This document shows positions 1 through 12,581 of a stretch of 64,000 nt of DNA, piece by piece. The notes under the pieces were generated by a model. That model saw only the letters and a list, made by a program, of their open reading frames with translations. It made no database searches and had not been told where the DNA came from. The position numbers and the translations under genes were made by a program. The DNA is taken from contig CM034415.1 of assembly GCA_019925095.2 (NCBI GenBank), positions 6,295,001-6,359,000 on the forward strand, read 5' to 3'. Every line of letters begins with the position of its first letter. Position 1 is the first letter of the stretch. Origin of the DNA: Dendrolimus kikuchii. Taxonomy: Eukaryota > Arthropoda > Insecta > Lepidoptera > Lasiocampidae.

Positions 1-97
1 ACATAATATTATTATATACTATTAGGTGTATGGTGTTATTGATTGTATTTGTAAACCACCAATGCATATATCATAATAATAATAATATCCATCCAAG

Positions 98-133
<36 letters not shown>

Positions 134-637
134 ATGTACCTACCTATGAAAGTTATCTGTCAAAACTATTATTAAGTACCTATCTGTATTCTGTATACCT
201 GTGCGATATTAACTAGCTTTATCGGTGTTGTTTTTTATTGAGGCGAAATTTTAGGTTGATTTGAAAAGCAAACGAAAGGATAAGAAGTCGGGCGGAAACC
301 GCGCGGGGGGGGAGAGGAGCGTTTTTTTTTTTTTTTTTAAATATATCGTCGTGCGTGTGTGTGTGTGTGCATATATCGTACGACCGAGGCGGCTACCGCG
401 TGAAAGGATAGCGGAAACCAGTTTTCTATTCGTGATGATATACATCGTCATCAATCTGTGGAACATCTGTTAGCCCTGAAAAGGGCTTTTTGGTTGGTAG
501 GCACGGCGGCACACCCCGCACACACCGCCCACAGCAACACCACGAAGGCGCGAGCGAGCGGCGCGTTCACTGGGCCGTCGGCGGCGGCGGTTCGCTCGGA
601 GCGGAGCGGAGGTGTCGTCTCTGTCGCGTCCCGTCGT
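1..637 (-). other. H2A-H1 spacer (window-cut) with H1 3' UTR
   Basis: No gene. It holds an A30 tract (102-131), a T run near 321-338, a short GT repeat near 353-369, the H1 stem-loop (472-487) and a GC-rich stretch of 150 nt that is the H1 3' UTR up to the stop at 638. The rest of this spacer, including the H2A promoter, is seen complete at 7072-7946 in the next copy. Long open frames on the plus strand here are antisense shadows of GC-rich H1. Confidence 0.85.
472..487 (-). promoter_or_regulatory. Histone mRNA 3' stem-loop of H1 (variant)
   Basis: On the minus strand this reads AGCCCTTTTCAGGGCT: a 6-bp stem with a TTTC loop, 150 nt beyond the H1 stop. It is the SLBP-bound signal that replaces a poly(A) tail on replication-dependent histone mRNAs. 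The outermost pair is A-U instead of the G-C found in the other four genes. The same variant is present at all eight H1 copies. Confidence 0.93.
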
Positions 638-1396
638 TTACTTCTTCGCAGCGGAGGTCTTCTTCGCGGCCGCCTTCGACTTGGGTGTGGCCGCTGCGGC
701 CTTCTTCGGCTTGGGCGCTTTCGGTTTCTTGGTGGGCGGCTTCGCGGTCTTCTTGGCCTTCGGCGCGGCGCCCTTGCCCTTCGCGGGGGCGGCGGTCTTC
801 TTCGACGCGGCGGCGGCCGGCTTCTTCTTGGCTGCGGCGGCTTTCTTGTCCCTCGTCGCCGCCGAGCCGGCGGCCTTCGACTTGGACGGCGAAGCGGCCG
901 ACGCGGAAGCGGCGGCGCCCTTCTTCCCCTTCGCGGCGGCAGCGGGGGCGACCTTCTTCGACTTGCCAGAAGACGCGGTGCCGGTCTCGTCGCCGTCGGC
1001 GGCCGCCTTGCCGGCGGACCTCTTCTTGGCTCCGGCGGCCGGTTTCTTCGACGCGGACGACTTGGATTCCAACTTGAACGATCCCGATGCGCCCTTGCCT
1101 TTGGTCTGGATCAACGCACCCGATTCGACGGCGCTCTTGAGGTACTTCCTAATGAACGGCGCAAGTTTCTCGGCGTCGACTTTATATGTCGCCGTTATGT
1201 ATTTCTTGATGGCCTGAAGCGACGATCCGCTGCGCTCCTTGAGCTCCGTAATCGCGTTAGTGACCATCTCTGAAGTCTTCGGGTGTGTCGGCTTGGCCTT
1301 TGGCTTTTTCGCGCCGGCCGCGGCTGCGGACGCCTTCGGTTTCTTCGCCGGCGTCGCGGGGGCCGGGGTTTCGGCTGCTACTGCTGTGTCTGCCAT
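638..1396 (-). CDS. H1: Linker histone H1 (unit 1)
   Basis: 252-aa linker histone that binds the nucleosome dyad and linker DNA and compacts chromatin. Residues 1-37 are an Ala/Pro/Lys-rich tail. Residues about 38-112 are the globular winged-helix H15 domain ([10 protein letters not shown]... through GSFKLES). Residues 113-252 are a long basic tail dominated by Lys, Ala and Pro, with SPSK and TPKSK motifs of the kind targeted by cyclin-dependent kinases. The start is the only ATG before the globular domain, directly preceded by 22 A residues. The gene is intronless with a histone stem-loop at 472-487. I saw no convincing TATA box upstream, unlike its neighbours. The family is certain; no variant can be assigned. 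Confidence 0.97.
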   Translation of the reverse strand: MADTAVAAETPAPATPAKKPKASAAAAGAKKPKAKPTHPKTSEMVTNAITELKERSGSSLQAIKKYITATYKVDAEKLAPFIRKYLKSAVESGALIQTKGKGASGSFKLESKSSASKKPAAGAKKRSAGKAAADGDETGTASSGKSKKVAPAAAAKGKKGAAASASAASPSKSKAAGSAATRDKKAAAAKKKPAAAASKKTAAPAKGKGAAPKAKKTAKPPTKKPKAPKPKKAAAATPKSKAAAKKTSAAKK

Positions 1397-2415
1397 TTTT
1401 TTTTTTTTTTTTTTTTTTCCTCTTTAAACGAATACAAACAAACAAACAAACTACCACGAACGATTGATTAGTTTAATCCCACGGGAGAGCTGGCTGTGAG
1501 AAATACAACAACAAACGAATATGGTTACTCAAACTCGAAAGTAGATGGCGCCAGGTGAAAAGTCGACCTCATCGGCTCAGGGCAATACCGAATCGACGAC
1601 CGCGACGTCGAGATACATTTTCTCGTACGAACGCTTACAACTTTTCACTAGCACGGATCTGTTTAAACACACTTTTAACGTTTTTCAAATATTCATAGAG
1701 CAATTCGAGACGTGATAATCTACAATATTTGAGTTTAGCGGTGTTATAAAGCCGTTTGCAAAACATTCGTCCCGGTAATATTCTCAATAAACTTGTTTAT
1801 ATTCACGACAGCATACGATGCATACGCGGGGTCCCGTTTAAAACTTATTTTTCTTATTATAAATGTGTATTGTTATAGATTTTCATTAAATAAATGAATT
1901 ATAAACATCCCGAGGTTCCGACGTATAAACTTCCTCCGCGCGCAATACTATTTTTTTCATCGAATAATCGATGAAAAGTTTAGGGTCGTAAAACATTACT
2001 ACCGCGAAACCTCTGTGAGGAACTAGGCATACGAATAAAAACGTGCAACTGTTTCGTATAATCGTGTAAATATTAAACGATCTTATTTATTATTTACTAG
2101 TAACTACTGCACTATAATAATATACGTAATGATGATCTAATCTTTTTTTTTTTTTAATCTATTTATGTAGTAACCAACACTTATCATTTCAATTGATCAC
2201 ACAAGTAAGACGAGACAGGTCTTAAATTAATTAATAATAATAATAGTAATAATAATAATAACAACAAAACAATACACATGGGTGAAAAGAAAGGGGGAGA
2301 AAAAAAAAAAAAGATATTAAGAATAAAGTAAAAAAAAAAAAAAATACTAATAATATAGTATAACAACAACAACAACAACTACTACTATTTGTTTTTTTTT
2401 TACTTCATCAAAACG

Positions 2416-2446
<31 letters not shown>

Positions 2447-2903
2447 GTAACAATATGAGAGAATTTCTCAAGAACATATCAATTGTCCTTATATAAATAT
2501 ATAAAATTGATTGAGCCCCACCGTAATGATACGTTGATAGCTTTTAATACATAGTAAAAGAGATGAATAATAAATAATATGCTTTCTTGTACTTTCCGAG
2601 TGTTTAGCACAACATTTAGTTGTGAACGTTTAACATTATTTATATTTATGCGTGACGTTAGGCCTCATGAACGCCGCACGTGCTTGTGCTTAAGTATTAT
2701 AATTAGCTACCTATATACAGACAGAATCTATTGTGTTAAGTGTGCATAAGAGCCGACTCCTGTTCGTTATAGAAAAACTTTCAGGGCAGGGTTATAATAC
2801 TTTTGAATAAATTGCGGCCCTGAAAAGGGCCTTTTTCTTGTACAATTCTTCCGAATCTCGTATAGTATGATATTGTGGTGGTAAGCAAGAGAATCCATCT
2901 CTT
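1397..2903 (-). other. H1-H4 spacer: H1 upstream region, low-complexity tracts, H4 3' UTR
   Basis: The longest spacer, with no gene that I can recognise. Next to H1 is a 22-nt A tract in gene sense (1397-1418) and an AAAC repeat around 1436-1451. Positions 2221-2444 are almost all low complexity: AAT repeats, A runs and a long A tract at about 2416-2444. The H4 stem-loop is at 2816-2831 and the 73-nt H4 3' UTR runs to the stop at 2904. No tRNA or snRNA was recognised. Confidence 0.8.
2816..2831 (-). promoter_or_regulatory. Histone mRNA 3' stem-loop of H4
   Basis: Minus strand GGCCCTTTTCAGGGCC, a 6-bp stem and TTTC loop that fits the metazoan histone 3'-end consensus. It lies 72 nt beyond the H4 stop. 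I saw no obvious purine-rich downstream element or AATAAA next to it. Confidence 0.96.
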
Positions 2904-3431
<528 letters not shown>

Positions 3432-3630
3432 TTAGTGACAGCAATACATAATTAATATTAATTACATAGATATATTATTAAACATTACAATTTAGTTTTA
3501 TACACACGCACCAATTATGATAGTTATCATTATTATTTTTCTCCCTTTACAAATACATTTACGCCCATGAAGGCTTTATTCATCAGAATTCCTGAATGAA
3601 CATGTGGATAAATTGGTGTATATATGTATG

Positions 3631-3634
<4 letters not shown>

Positions 3635-3671
<37 letters not shown>
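3635..3671. repeat. TA dinucleotide microsatellite
   Basis: About 18 TA repeats preceded by TATG repeats and followed by a T run, between the H4 promoter and the H3 stem-loop. It varies in length among units, which creates slightly different spurious open frames. Confidence 0.9.
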
Positions 3672-3683
<12 letters not shown>

Positions 3684-3832
3684 TATTACTTATGACCATT
3701 TCATCATCTGATCCTGCATAACAAGCGTGCATGTCGTCATTTATGCTTAGAGTCATTCGTGTGTGTGTATATAATTGCAGTCGATTAAAATACCCTTGTG
3801 AGGTCTCAAAGAAAAACATTCGAATTTATTGC

Positions 3833-3848
3833 GGCCCTGAAAAGGGCC
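3833..3848 (-). promoter_or_regulatory. Histone mRNA 3' stem-loop of H3, followed by AATAAA
   Basis: Minus strand GGCCCTTTTCAGGGCC, 64 nt beyond the H3 stop. It is followed after GC by AATAAA (3825-3830 on the minus strand), a canonical poly(A) signal that the other four genes lack at this place. Confidence 0.95.
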
Positions 3849-3912
3849 TTTTGATGAGTCGTGTAATTATTTATTCCGCTACTCGGTCCGTTTGCGGGAA
3901 GAACGGAGGCGT

Positions 3913-4338
<426 letters not shown>

Positions 4339-4465
4339 CTAACTATTTAATCGAATAATTAAAAAAAGGGGGGGGGACAGAAATGAAAAAGAGACAATCT
4401 ACGAACCGTACGTTCCGGTCGACGCGACGAAGACGAATAAAAACACGCCGCGCTTTGTTCGCGTC

Positions 4466-4473
4466 TATATATA
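4466..4473 (-). promoter_or_regulatory. TATA box of H3
   Basis: Minus strand TATATATA within GTATATATAGA, 143-150 bp above the H3 start. A G-rich block at 4496-4525 sits just upstream, the same arrangement as at H4. Confidence 0.8.
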
Positions 4474-5194
4474 CAATTTCTGTCGCTAGGTGTCGGAGGG
4501 GGTGCGGGGAAGTGGGAGGGGGGGAAGCCGCTGGCCTCTAGGCCGGCGCCGCGCTGCGCGCGACGCCGGCCCCCCGCGCCCGCCCGCCCGCCCGCCCGCC
4601 CGGTCGCGCCCGCGACCCGACGACCCGACGACCCGACGGCGGGGGGGCGGATGACCGCGCGTCGCGCCACAGCCCGACGACGAGCGACGACCAAAAAAAA
4701 AAAAAAAAAAAAAAAAAAAGCTCATCACACCCTCCGTCATCCATCATCCCCATATAGTTGACTCATGCTCACATGCTCACATGCTCATAATTATCATCTC
4801 ATATCTCGCCATCTCGGCGGCTAACCGAAAACCTACCTCAAATCAACAAATCAACAACGCCACAGCGCCCAGAGTGCCTCGCCTCCCGCCTCCCGCCTCC
4901 CCTACCCCGTATGTACCTACCACTTACCATCTACCATCTACCACATTCATTTCTCATTCAATATTATTTATATATATTTTTTTTTTATAATCATTATTTA
5001 TCTCTCTCATTCATTCATTCAATCAAACAATCAAATAAATAAATAACTATACAAATCTATCCATCTATCCATCTATGTATGTATGTATGTATGTATGTAT
5101 AACTTGGGACTTGACTTTCGATACTCACTGTAATATACGAATACATATTTTTTATTTTATTTCATTTCATTTCATTTCATAGAAAACATTTTGT

Positions 5195-5210
5195 GGCCCT
5201 GAAAAGGGCC
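5195..5210 (-). promoter_or_regulatory. Histone mRNA 3' stem-loop of H2B
   Basis: Minus strand GGCCCTTTTCAGGGCC, 63 nt beyond the H2B stop, with no AATAAA next to it. Confidence 0.95.
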
Positions 5211-5273
5211 TTTTGCTTTTGCTTTTTATTTTTCCCATAATTATACCATGCCGATGAACGTTTACGTTTACGT

Positions 5274-5648
5274 TTACTTCGAGCTTGTATACTTGGTGAC
5301 GGCCTTTGTTCCCTCGCTGACTGCGTGCTTCGCCAACTCGCCGGGAAGTAACAGTCTTACGGACGTTTGCACCTCCCTAGAGGTGATGGTCGACCTCTTG
5401 TTGTAGTGAGCGAGCCTGGACGCCTCGGCGGCGATGCGCTCGAAGATGTCGTTCACGAAGCTGTTCATTATCGACATCGCTTTACTCGAAATACCGGTGT
5501 CGGGGTGCACCTGCTTGAGAACCTTGTAGATGTAGATCGCGTAGCTCTCCTTCCTCTTGTGCTTCTTCTTTCTCTTGTCGGTCTTAGAGATGTTCTTCTG
5601 GGCCTTGCCAGATTTCTTGGCCGCCTTTCCGCTTGTCTTCGGCGGCAT
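5274..5648 (-). CDS. H2B: Histone H2B (unit 1)
   Basis: 124-aa core histone H2B, which pairs with H2A on the outer faces of the nucleosome. Residues 1-33 are a Lys-rich tail starting [12 protein letters not shown]. The histone fold begins around [13 protein letters not shown] (34 onward) and the alpha-C helix ends in AVTKYTSSK, which contains the Lys that is ubiquitinated in other animals. It is very similar to Drosophila H2B by eye. The promoter has a TATA-like element (5768-5781) and a CCAAT box (5837-5841). The stem-loop is at 5195-5210. Intronless. Confidence 0.98.
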   Translation of the reverse strand: MPPKTSGKAAKKSGKAQKNISKTDKRKKKHKRKESYAIYIYKVLKQVHPDTGISSKAMSIMNSFVNDIFERIAAEASRLAHYNKRSTITSREVQTSVRLLLPGELAKHAVSEGTKAVTKYTSSK

Positions 5649-5767
5649 GGTGTGCTACTTTTCCTTTTCTTCAAACTTGTACCAACGAACGAACGAACGA
5701 TCGGAGGGAGCGCGCGCGCGTACGGTCTCACGGTTGCGAGCGTACTGGATGACTCCGACATTTCGCG

Positions 5768-5781
5768 TTTTAAATTTAAAG
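5768..5781 (-). promoter_or_regulatory. TATA-like element of H2B
   Basis: Minus strand CTTTAAATTTAAAA, about 120-133 bp above the H2B start. Roughly 30 bp downstream is TCATCCAGTA (around 5744-5752), a plausible initiator. That initiator position is exactly where the retroelement copy starts in unit 7. Confidence 0.65.
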
Positions 5782-5836
5782 CGGAGCCCCGCATACGTCA
5801 CGCACCGTGTCGTAGTATATGATTCACCCGCAGTAA

Positions 5837-5841
5837 CCAAT
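5837..5841 (+). promoter_or_regulatory. CCAAT box of H2B (inverted relative to the gene)
   Basis: CCAAT in the context AACCAATCAG on the plus strand, about 55 bp upstream of the TATA-like element. Reverse-oriented CCAAT boxes (NF-Y sites) are usual in animal histone promoters. It is also present at 59118-59122 beside the broken H2B of unit 7. Confidence 0.75.
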
Positions 5842-6590
5842 CAGAGGGCGAGAGAAATGCTACCATTTCATAATTTGTATCGAATCTATTGTTATTAAAT
5901 TTTTTTTTATTTTTTTTTATTTCATTTCAACGCATGAAACAAGATTATCAAATTATAATTCAATATGTTAGTGTTAGTGTTAGTATCCCACGGATCTACG
6001 TACGCGCAACATATTATATATTTAGATGTATTTGTTTACTTTGGGAAGGAACATTCTTAATTCTCGTCAATTAAAATTAACTATATAATATTATTTATTT
6101 ACCATTACTAACTACTAATATTTTATTACTGTTCGCACGCGACTTGCCATGCCATCCAGTTAGACGAATTAAACACATCGTTTCATTCATATAGAGCTAG
6201 ATTTTCAAAGGTATTTTTTTTTTTTAATTTTCATTTTCAGTCAATCTTATATATAATGTCTTTTTAATATAAAATAAACTTAACATGTTCGTTAGTAATG
6301 TTAATTATAGGCAAGTCACGCTTGCTCGACATCAATGCATGGGAGGAGTTAATTAATTATCGGAAAGAATAAATAAATAAATCGCCGCGTTAAGAACATG
6401 ACGAGAGTCAGGCATAATAAATATATTGATTGATAGATAGATACCTATCCAATCGAAACTTATGTGCGTGTGTGTACAACTGCAACCACTACTACCTCTG
6501 TTCGTTTAGAAACTAAATTTCCATTATATTTTTATACATTGATTATAATGTATATATATATGTAAAATATATTATTGCGATATATATTGT

Positions 6591-6606
6591 GGCCCTGAAA
6601 AGGGCC
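6591..6606 (-). promoter_or_regulatory. Histone mRNA 3' stem-loop of H2A
   Basis: Minus strand GGCCCTTTTCAGGGCC, 90 nt beyond the H2A stop. Confidence 0.95.
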
Positions 6607-6696
6607 TTTTTTTAGGTGTGTTAACGTTGTCCCCTTGTACGTCGTTCTTTTCGTCGACAGACGAAAGAAAGGAAAGCGGAGAGAGACACGCGGCTC

Positions 6697-7071
6697 CTAA
6701 GCCTTCTTCTCGGTCTTCTTTGGCAGGAGAACCGCCTGAATGTTAGGCAGTACACCGCCCTGTGCGATGGTCACGCCAGAGAGCAACTTGTTCAACTCCT
6801 CGTCGTTCCGTATCGCCAATTGTAAATGCCTAGGGATGATCCTAGTTTTCTTGTTGTCCCTGGCGGCGTTACCCGCCAACTCGAGAACTTCGGCGGCCAG
6901 ATATTCCATCACGGCGGCGAGGTACACGGGTGCACCGGCACCGACGCGCTCGGCATAGTTGCCGTTCCTCAACAGTCTGTGAATACGCCCCACAGGAAAC
7001 TGGAGACCGGCGCGATTAGAGCGAGACTTTACCTTGCCCTTTACTTTTCCACCTTTGCCGCGACCGGACAT
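6697..7071 (-). CDS. H2A: Histone H2A (unit 1)
   Basis: 124-aa canonical core histone H2A, the partner of H2B. It has the tail [18 protein letters not shown], the histone fold from about residue 17 to 95, and acidic-patch residues Glu56, Glu61, Glu64, Asp90, Glu91 and Glu92. The C-tail [10 protein letters not shown] contains the ubiquitination lysines and lacks the SQ motif of H2A.X. Residue 36 is Asn (LLRNGNYAE) where animal H2A usually has Lys, and this holds in every copy. A clear TATA box (7190-7196) and a GA repeat (7249-7258) lie upstream. The stem-loop is at 6591-6606. Confidence 0.98.
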   Translation of the reverse strand: MSGRGKGGKVKGKVKSRSNRAGLQFPVGRIHRLLRNGNYAERVGAGAPVYLAAVMEYLAAEVLELAGNAARDNKKTRIIPRHLQLAIRNDEELNKLLSGVTIAQGGVLPNIQAVLLPKKTEKKA

Positions 7072-7189
7072 TATTGAAGTTTTGTTATTAAACTATATGA
7101 ACACTAGAAAAGACACGTCCGACCGATGCGAACGTGACCGAAGCGAGAGTGCCTGTGCGACTGAACGTCATCGAAAAAAAACGCACCGG

Positions 7190-7196
7190 TTTTATA
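7190..7196 (-). promoter_or_regulatory. TATA box of H2A
   Basis: Minus strand TATAAAA, the best TATA consensus in the unit, 119-125 bp above the H2A start. Repeated at every H2A copy. Confidence 0.85.
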
Positions 7197-7248
7197 CTTG
7201 TGTATCGTGCGTTCGAACCGAGCGACATTACGTCTAAGAAGTGGGACG

Positions 7249-7258
7249 GAGAGAGAGA
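7249..7258 (+). promoter_or_regulatory. GA repeat upstream of H2A
   Basis: Five GA dinucleotides followed by TAGAGAC, about 55 bp upstream of the H2A TATA box. In Drosophila, GA repeats between H3 and H4 are bound by CLAMP and GAGA factor and help form the histone locus body. A similar role here is inference. Confidence 0.5.
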
Positions 7259-7406
7259 TAGAGACGGCGAGCGAGATAGACGCACACGACCAAGGAAAAC
7301 TATTTACTTACATAATATTATTATATACTATTAGGTGTATGGTGTTATTGATTGTATTTGTAAACCACCAATGCATATATCATAATAATAATAATATCCA
7401 TCCAAG

Positions 7407-7442
<36 letters not shown>

Positions 7443-7946
7443 ATGTACCTACCTATGAAAGTTATCTGTCAAAACTATTATTAAGTACCTATCTGTATTC
7501 TGTATACCTGTGCGATATTAACTAGCTTTATCGGTGTTGTTTTTTATTGAGGCGAAATTTTAGGTTGATTTGAAAAGCAAACGAAAGGATAAGAAGTCGG
7601 GCGGAAACCGCGCGGGGGGGGAGAGGAGCGTTTTTTTTTTTTTTTTTAAATATATCGTCGTGCGTGTGTGTGTGTGTGCATATATCGTACGACCGAGGCG
7701 GCTACCGCGTGAAAGGATAGCGGAAACCAGTTTTCTATTCGTGATGATATACATCGTCATCAATCTGTGGAACATCTGTTAGCCCTGAAAAGGGCTTTTT
7801 GGTTGGTAGGCACGGCGGCACACCCCGCACACACCGCCCACAGCAACACCACGAAGGCGCGAGCGAGCGGCGCGTTCACTGGGCCGTCGGCGGCGGCGGT
7901 TCGCTCGGAGCGGAGCGGAGGTGTCGTCTCTGTCGCGTCCCGTCGT

Positions 7947-8705
7947 TTACTTCTTCGCAGCGGAGGTCTTCTTCGCGGCCGCCTTCGACTTGGGTGTGGC
8001 CGCTGCGGCCTTCTTCGGCTTGGGCGCTTTCGGTTTCTTGGTGGGCGGCTTCGCGGTCTTCTTGGCCTTCGGCGCGGCGCCCTTGCCCTTCGCGGGGGCG
8101 GCGGTCTTCTTCGACGCGGCGGCGGCCGGCTTCTTCTTGGCTGCGGCGGCTTTCTTGTCCCTCGTCGCCGCCGAGCCGGCGGCCTTCGACTTGGACGGCG
8201 AAGCGGCCGACGCGGAAGCGGCGGCGCCCTTCTTCCCCTTCGCGGCGGCAGCGGGGGCGACCTTCTTCGACTTGCCAGAAGACGCGGTGCCGGTCTCGTC
8301 GCCGTCGGCGGCCGCCTTGCCGGCGGACCTCTTCTTGGCTCCGGCGGCCGGTTTCTTCGACGCGGACGACTTGGATTCCAACTTGAACGATCCCGATGCG
8401 CCCTTGCCTTTGGTCTGGATCAACGCACCCGATTCGACGGCGCTCTTGAGGTACTTCCTAATGAACGGCGCAAGTTTCTCGGCGTCGACTTTATATGTCG
8501 CCGTTATGTATTTCTTGATGGCCTGAAGCGACGATCCGCTGCGCTCCTTGAGCTCCGTAATCGCGTTAGTGACCATCTCTGAAGTCTTCGGGTGTGTCGG
8601 CTTGGCCTTTGGCTTTTTCGCGCCGGCCGCGGCTGCGGACGCCTTCGGTTTCTTCGCCGGCGTCGCGGGGGCCGGGGTTTCGGCTGCTACTGCTGTGTCT
8701 GCCAT
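7947..8705 (-). CDS. H1: Linker histone H1 (unit 2)
   Basis: 252 aa, identical in protein sequence to the unit 1 copy. The A22 leader is at 8706-8727. Stem-loop variant at 7781-7796. Confidence 0.97.
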   Translation of the reverse strand: MADTAVAAETPAPATPAKKPKASAAAAGAKKPKAKPTHPKTSEMVTNAITELKERSGSSLQAIKKYITATYKVDAEKLAPFIRKYLKSAVESGALIQTKGKGASGSFKLESKSSASKKPAAGAKKRSAGKAAADGDETGTASSGKSKKVAPAAAAKGKKGAAASASAASPSKSKAAGSAATRDKKAAAAKKKPAAAASKKTAAPAKGKGAAPKAKKTAKPPTKKPKAPKPKKAAAATPKSKAAAKKTSAAKK

Positions 8706-9724
8706 TTTTTTTTTTTTTTTTTTTTTTCCTCTTTAAACGAATACAAACAAACAAACAAACTACCACGAACGATTGATTAGTTTAATCCCACGGGAGAGCT
8801 GGCTGTGAGAAATACAACAACAAACGAATATGGTTACTCAAACTCGAAAGTAGATGGCGCCAGGTGAAAAGTCGACCTCATCGGCTCAGGGCAATACCGA
8901 ATCGACGACCGCGACGTCGAGATACATTTTCTCGTACGAACGCTTACAACTTTTCACTAGCACGGATCTGTTTAAACACACTTTTAACGTTTTTCAAATA
9001 TTCATAGAGCAATTCGAGACGTGATAATCTACAATATTTGAGTTTAGCGGTGTTATAAAGCCGTTTGCAAAACATTCGTCCCGGTAATATTCTCAATAAA
9101 CTTGTTTATATTCACGACAGCATACGATGCATACGCGGGGTCCCGTTTAAAACTTATTTTTCTTATTATAAATGTGTATTGTTATAGATTTTCATTAAAT
9201 AAATGAATTATAAACATCCCGAGGTTCCGACGTATAAACTTCCTCCGCGCGCAATACTATTTTTTTCATCGAATAATCGATGAAAAGTTTAGGGTCGTAA
9301 AACATTACTACCGCGAAACCTCTGTGAGGAACTAGGCATACGAATAAAAACGTGCAACTGTTTCGTATAATCGTGTAAATATTAAACGATCTTATTTATT
9401 ATTTACTAGTAACTACTGCACTATAATAATATACGTAATGATGATCTAATCTTTTTTTTTTTTTAATCTATTTATGTAGTAACCAACACTTATCATTTCA
9501 ATTGATCACACAAGTAAGACGAGACAGGTCTTAAATTAATTAATAATAATAATAGTAATAATAATAATAACAACAAAACAATACACATGGGTGAAAAGAA
9601 AGGGGGAGAAAAAAAAAAAAAGATATTAAGAATAAAGTAAAAAAAAAAAAAAATACTAATAATATAGTATAACAACAACAACAACAACTACTACTATTTG
9701 TTTTTTTTTTACTTCATCAAAACG

Positions 9725-9755
<31 letters not shown>

Positions 9756-10212
9756 GTAACAATATGAGAGAATTTCTCAAGAACATATCAATTGTCCTTA
9801 TATAAATATATAAAATTGATTGAGCCCCACCGTAATGATACGTTGATAGCTTTTAATACATAGTAAAAGAGATGAATAATAAATAATATGCTTTCTTGTA
9901 CTTTCCGAGTGTTTAGCACAACATTTAGTTGTGAACGTTTAACATTATTTATATTTATGCGTGACGTTAGGCCTCATGAACGCCGCACGTGCTTGTGCTT
10001 AAGTATTATAATTAGCTACCTATATACAGACAGAATCTATTGTGTTAAGTGTGCATAAGAGCCGACTCCTGTTCGTTATAGAAAAACTTTCAGGGCAGGG
10101 TTATAATACTTTTGAATAAATTGCGGCCCTGAAAAGGGCCTTTTTCTTGTACAATTCTTCCGAATCTCGTATAGTATGATATTGTGGTGGTAAGCAAGAG
10201 AATCCATCTCTT

Positions 10213-10782
<570 letters not shown>

Positions 10783-10938
10783 TTATTAAACATTACAATT
10801 TAGTTTTATACACACGCACCAATTATGATAGTTATCATTATTATTTTTCTCCCTTTACAAATACATTTACGCCCATGAAGGCTTTATTCATCAGAATTCC
10901 TGAATGAACATGTGGATAAATTGGTGTATATATGTATG

Positions 10939-10991
<53 letters not shown>

Positions 10992-11220
10992 TATTACTTA
11001 TGACCATTTCATCATCTGATCCTGCATAACAAGCGTGCATGTCGTCATTTATGCTTAGAGTCATTCGTGTGTGTGTATATAATTGCAGTCGATTAAAATA
11101 CCCTTGTGAGGTCTCAAAGAAAAACATTCGAATTTATTGCGGCCCTGAAAAGGGCCTTTTGATGAGTCGTGTAATTATTTATTCCGCTACTCGGTCCGTT
11201 TGCGGGAAGAACGGAGGCGT

Positions 11221-11646
<426 letters not shown>

Positions 11647-12581
11647 CTAACTATTTAATCGAATAATTAAAAAAAGGGGGGGGGACAGAAATGAAAAAGA
11701 GACAATCTACGAACCGTACGTTCCGGTCGACGCGACGAAGACGAATAAAAACACGCCGCGCTTTGTTCGCGTCTATATATACAATTTCTGTCGCTAGGTG
11801 TCGGAGGGGGTGCGGGGAAGTGGGAGGGGGGGAAGCCGCTGGCCTCTAGGCCGGCGCCGCGCTGCGCGCGACGCCGGCCCCCCGCGCCCGCCCGCCCGCC
11901 CGCCCGCCCGGTCGCGCCCGCGACCCGACGACCCGACGACCCGACGGCGGGGGGGCGGATGACCGCGCGTCGCGCCACAGCCCGACGACGAGCGACGACC
12001 AAAAAAAAAAAAAAAAAAAAAAAAAAAGCTCATCACACCCTCCGTCATCCATCATCCCCATATAGTTGACTCATGCTCACATGCTCACATGCTCATAATT
12101 ATCATCTCATATCTCGCCATCTCGGCGGCTAACCGAAAACCTACCTCAAATCAACAAATCAACAACGCCACAGCGCCCAGAGTGCCTCGCCTCCCGCCTC
12201 CCGCCTCCCCTACCCCGTATGTACCTACCACTTACCATCTACCATCTACCACATTCATTTCTCATTCAATATTATTTATATATATTTTTTTTTTATAATC
12301 ATTATTTATCTCTCTCATTCATTCATTCAATCAAACAATCAAATAAATAAATAACTATACAAATCTATCCATCTATCCATCTATGTATGTATGTATGTAT
12401 GTATGTATAACTTGGGACTTGACTTTCGATACTCACTGTAATATACGAATACATATTTTTTATTTTATTTCATTTCATTTCATTTCATAGAAAACATTTT
12501 GTGGCCCTGAAAAGGGCCTTTTGCTTTTGCTTTTTATTTTTCCCATAATTATACCATGCCGATGAACGTTTACGTTTACGT

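Larger units (their letters stand above)
5649..6696 (-). other. H2B-H2A spacer: H2B promoter, AT-rich filler, H2A 3' UTR
   Basis: Near H2B are a CGAA repeat (5687-5699), a CG repeat (5710-5720), the TATA-like element and the CCAAT box. From about 5870 to 6590 it is AT-rich with short T runs and a GATA-type repeat (6433-6442), and I recognise no gene. The H2A stem-loop is at 6591-6606, with a 90-nt H2A 3' UTR to the stop. Confidence 0.82.
7072..7946 (-). other. H2A-H1 spacer with H2A promoter and H1 3' UTR
   Basis: Complete copy of the spacer cut at the window start. It holds the H2A 5' UTR, TATA box, GA-rich stretch (7248-7290), A30 tract (7411-7440), a G8 run near 7613-7620, a T run near 7631-7647, a GT repeat, the H1 stem-loop (7781-7796) and the H1 3' UTR. 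No gene was seen. Confidence 0.85.

Noticed and set aside
458..1273. Long plus-strand open frames across H1 (195-271 codons), repeated in every unit
   Set aside because: They are antisense shadows of the GC-rich, Lys/Ala-coded H1 tail and have low-complexity Arg/Gly/Leu or Ala/Phe content with no domain.
1741..1753. TTATAAAG-like sequence in the H1-H4 spacer as an H1 TATA box
   Set aside because: It is on the plus strand, in the wrong orientation for H1, and about 350 bp from the start.
4359..4753. Arg/Gly-rich minus-strand frames upstream of H3
   Set aside because: They come from CGCC and CCCGACGA repeats and A tracts in the promoter and differ in frame between units with tract length.
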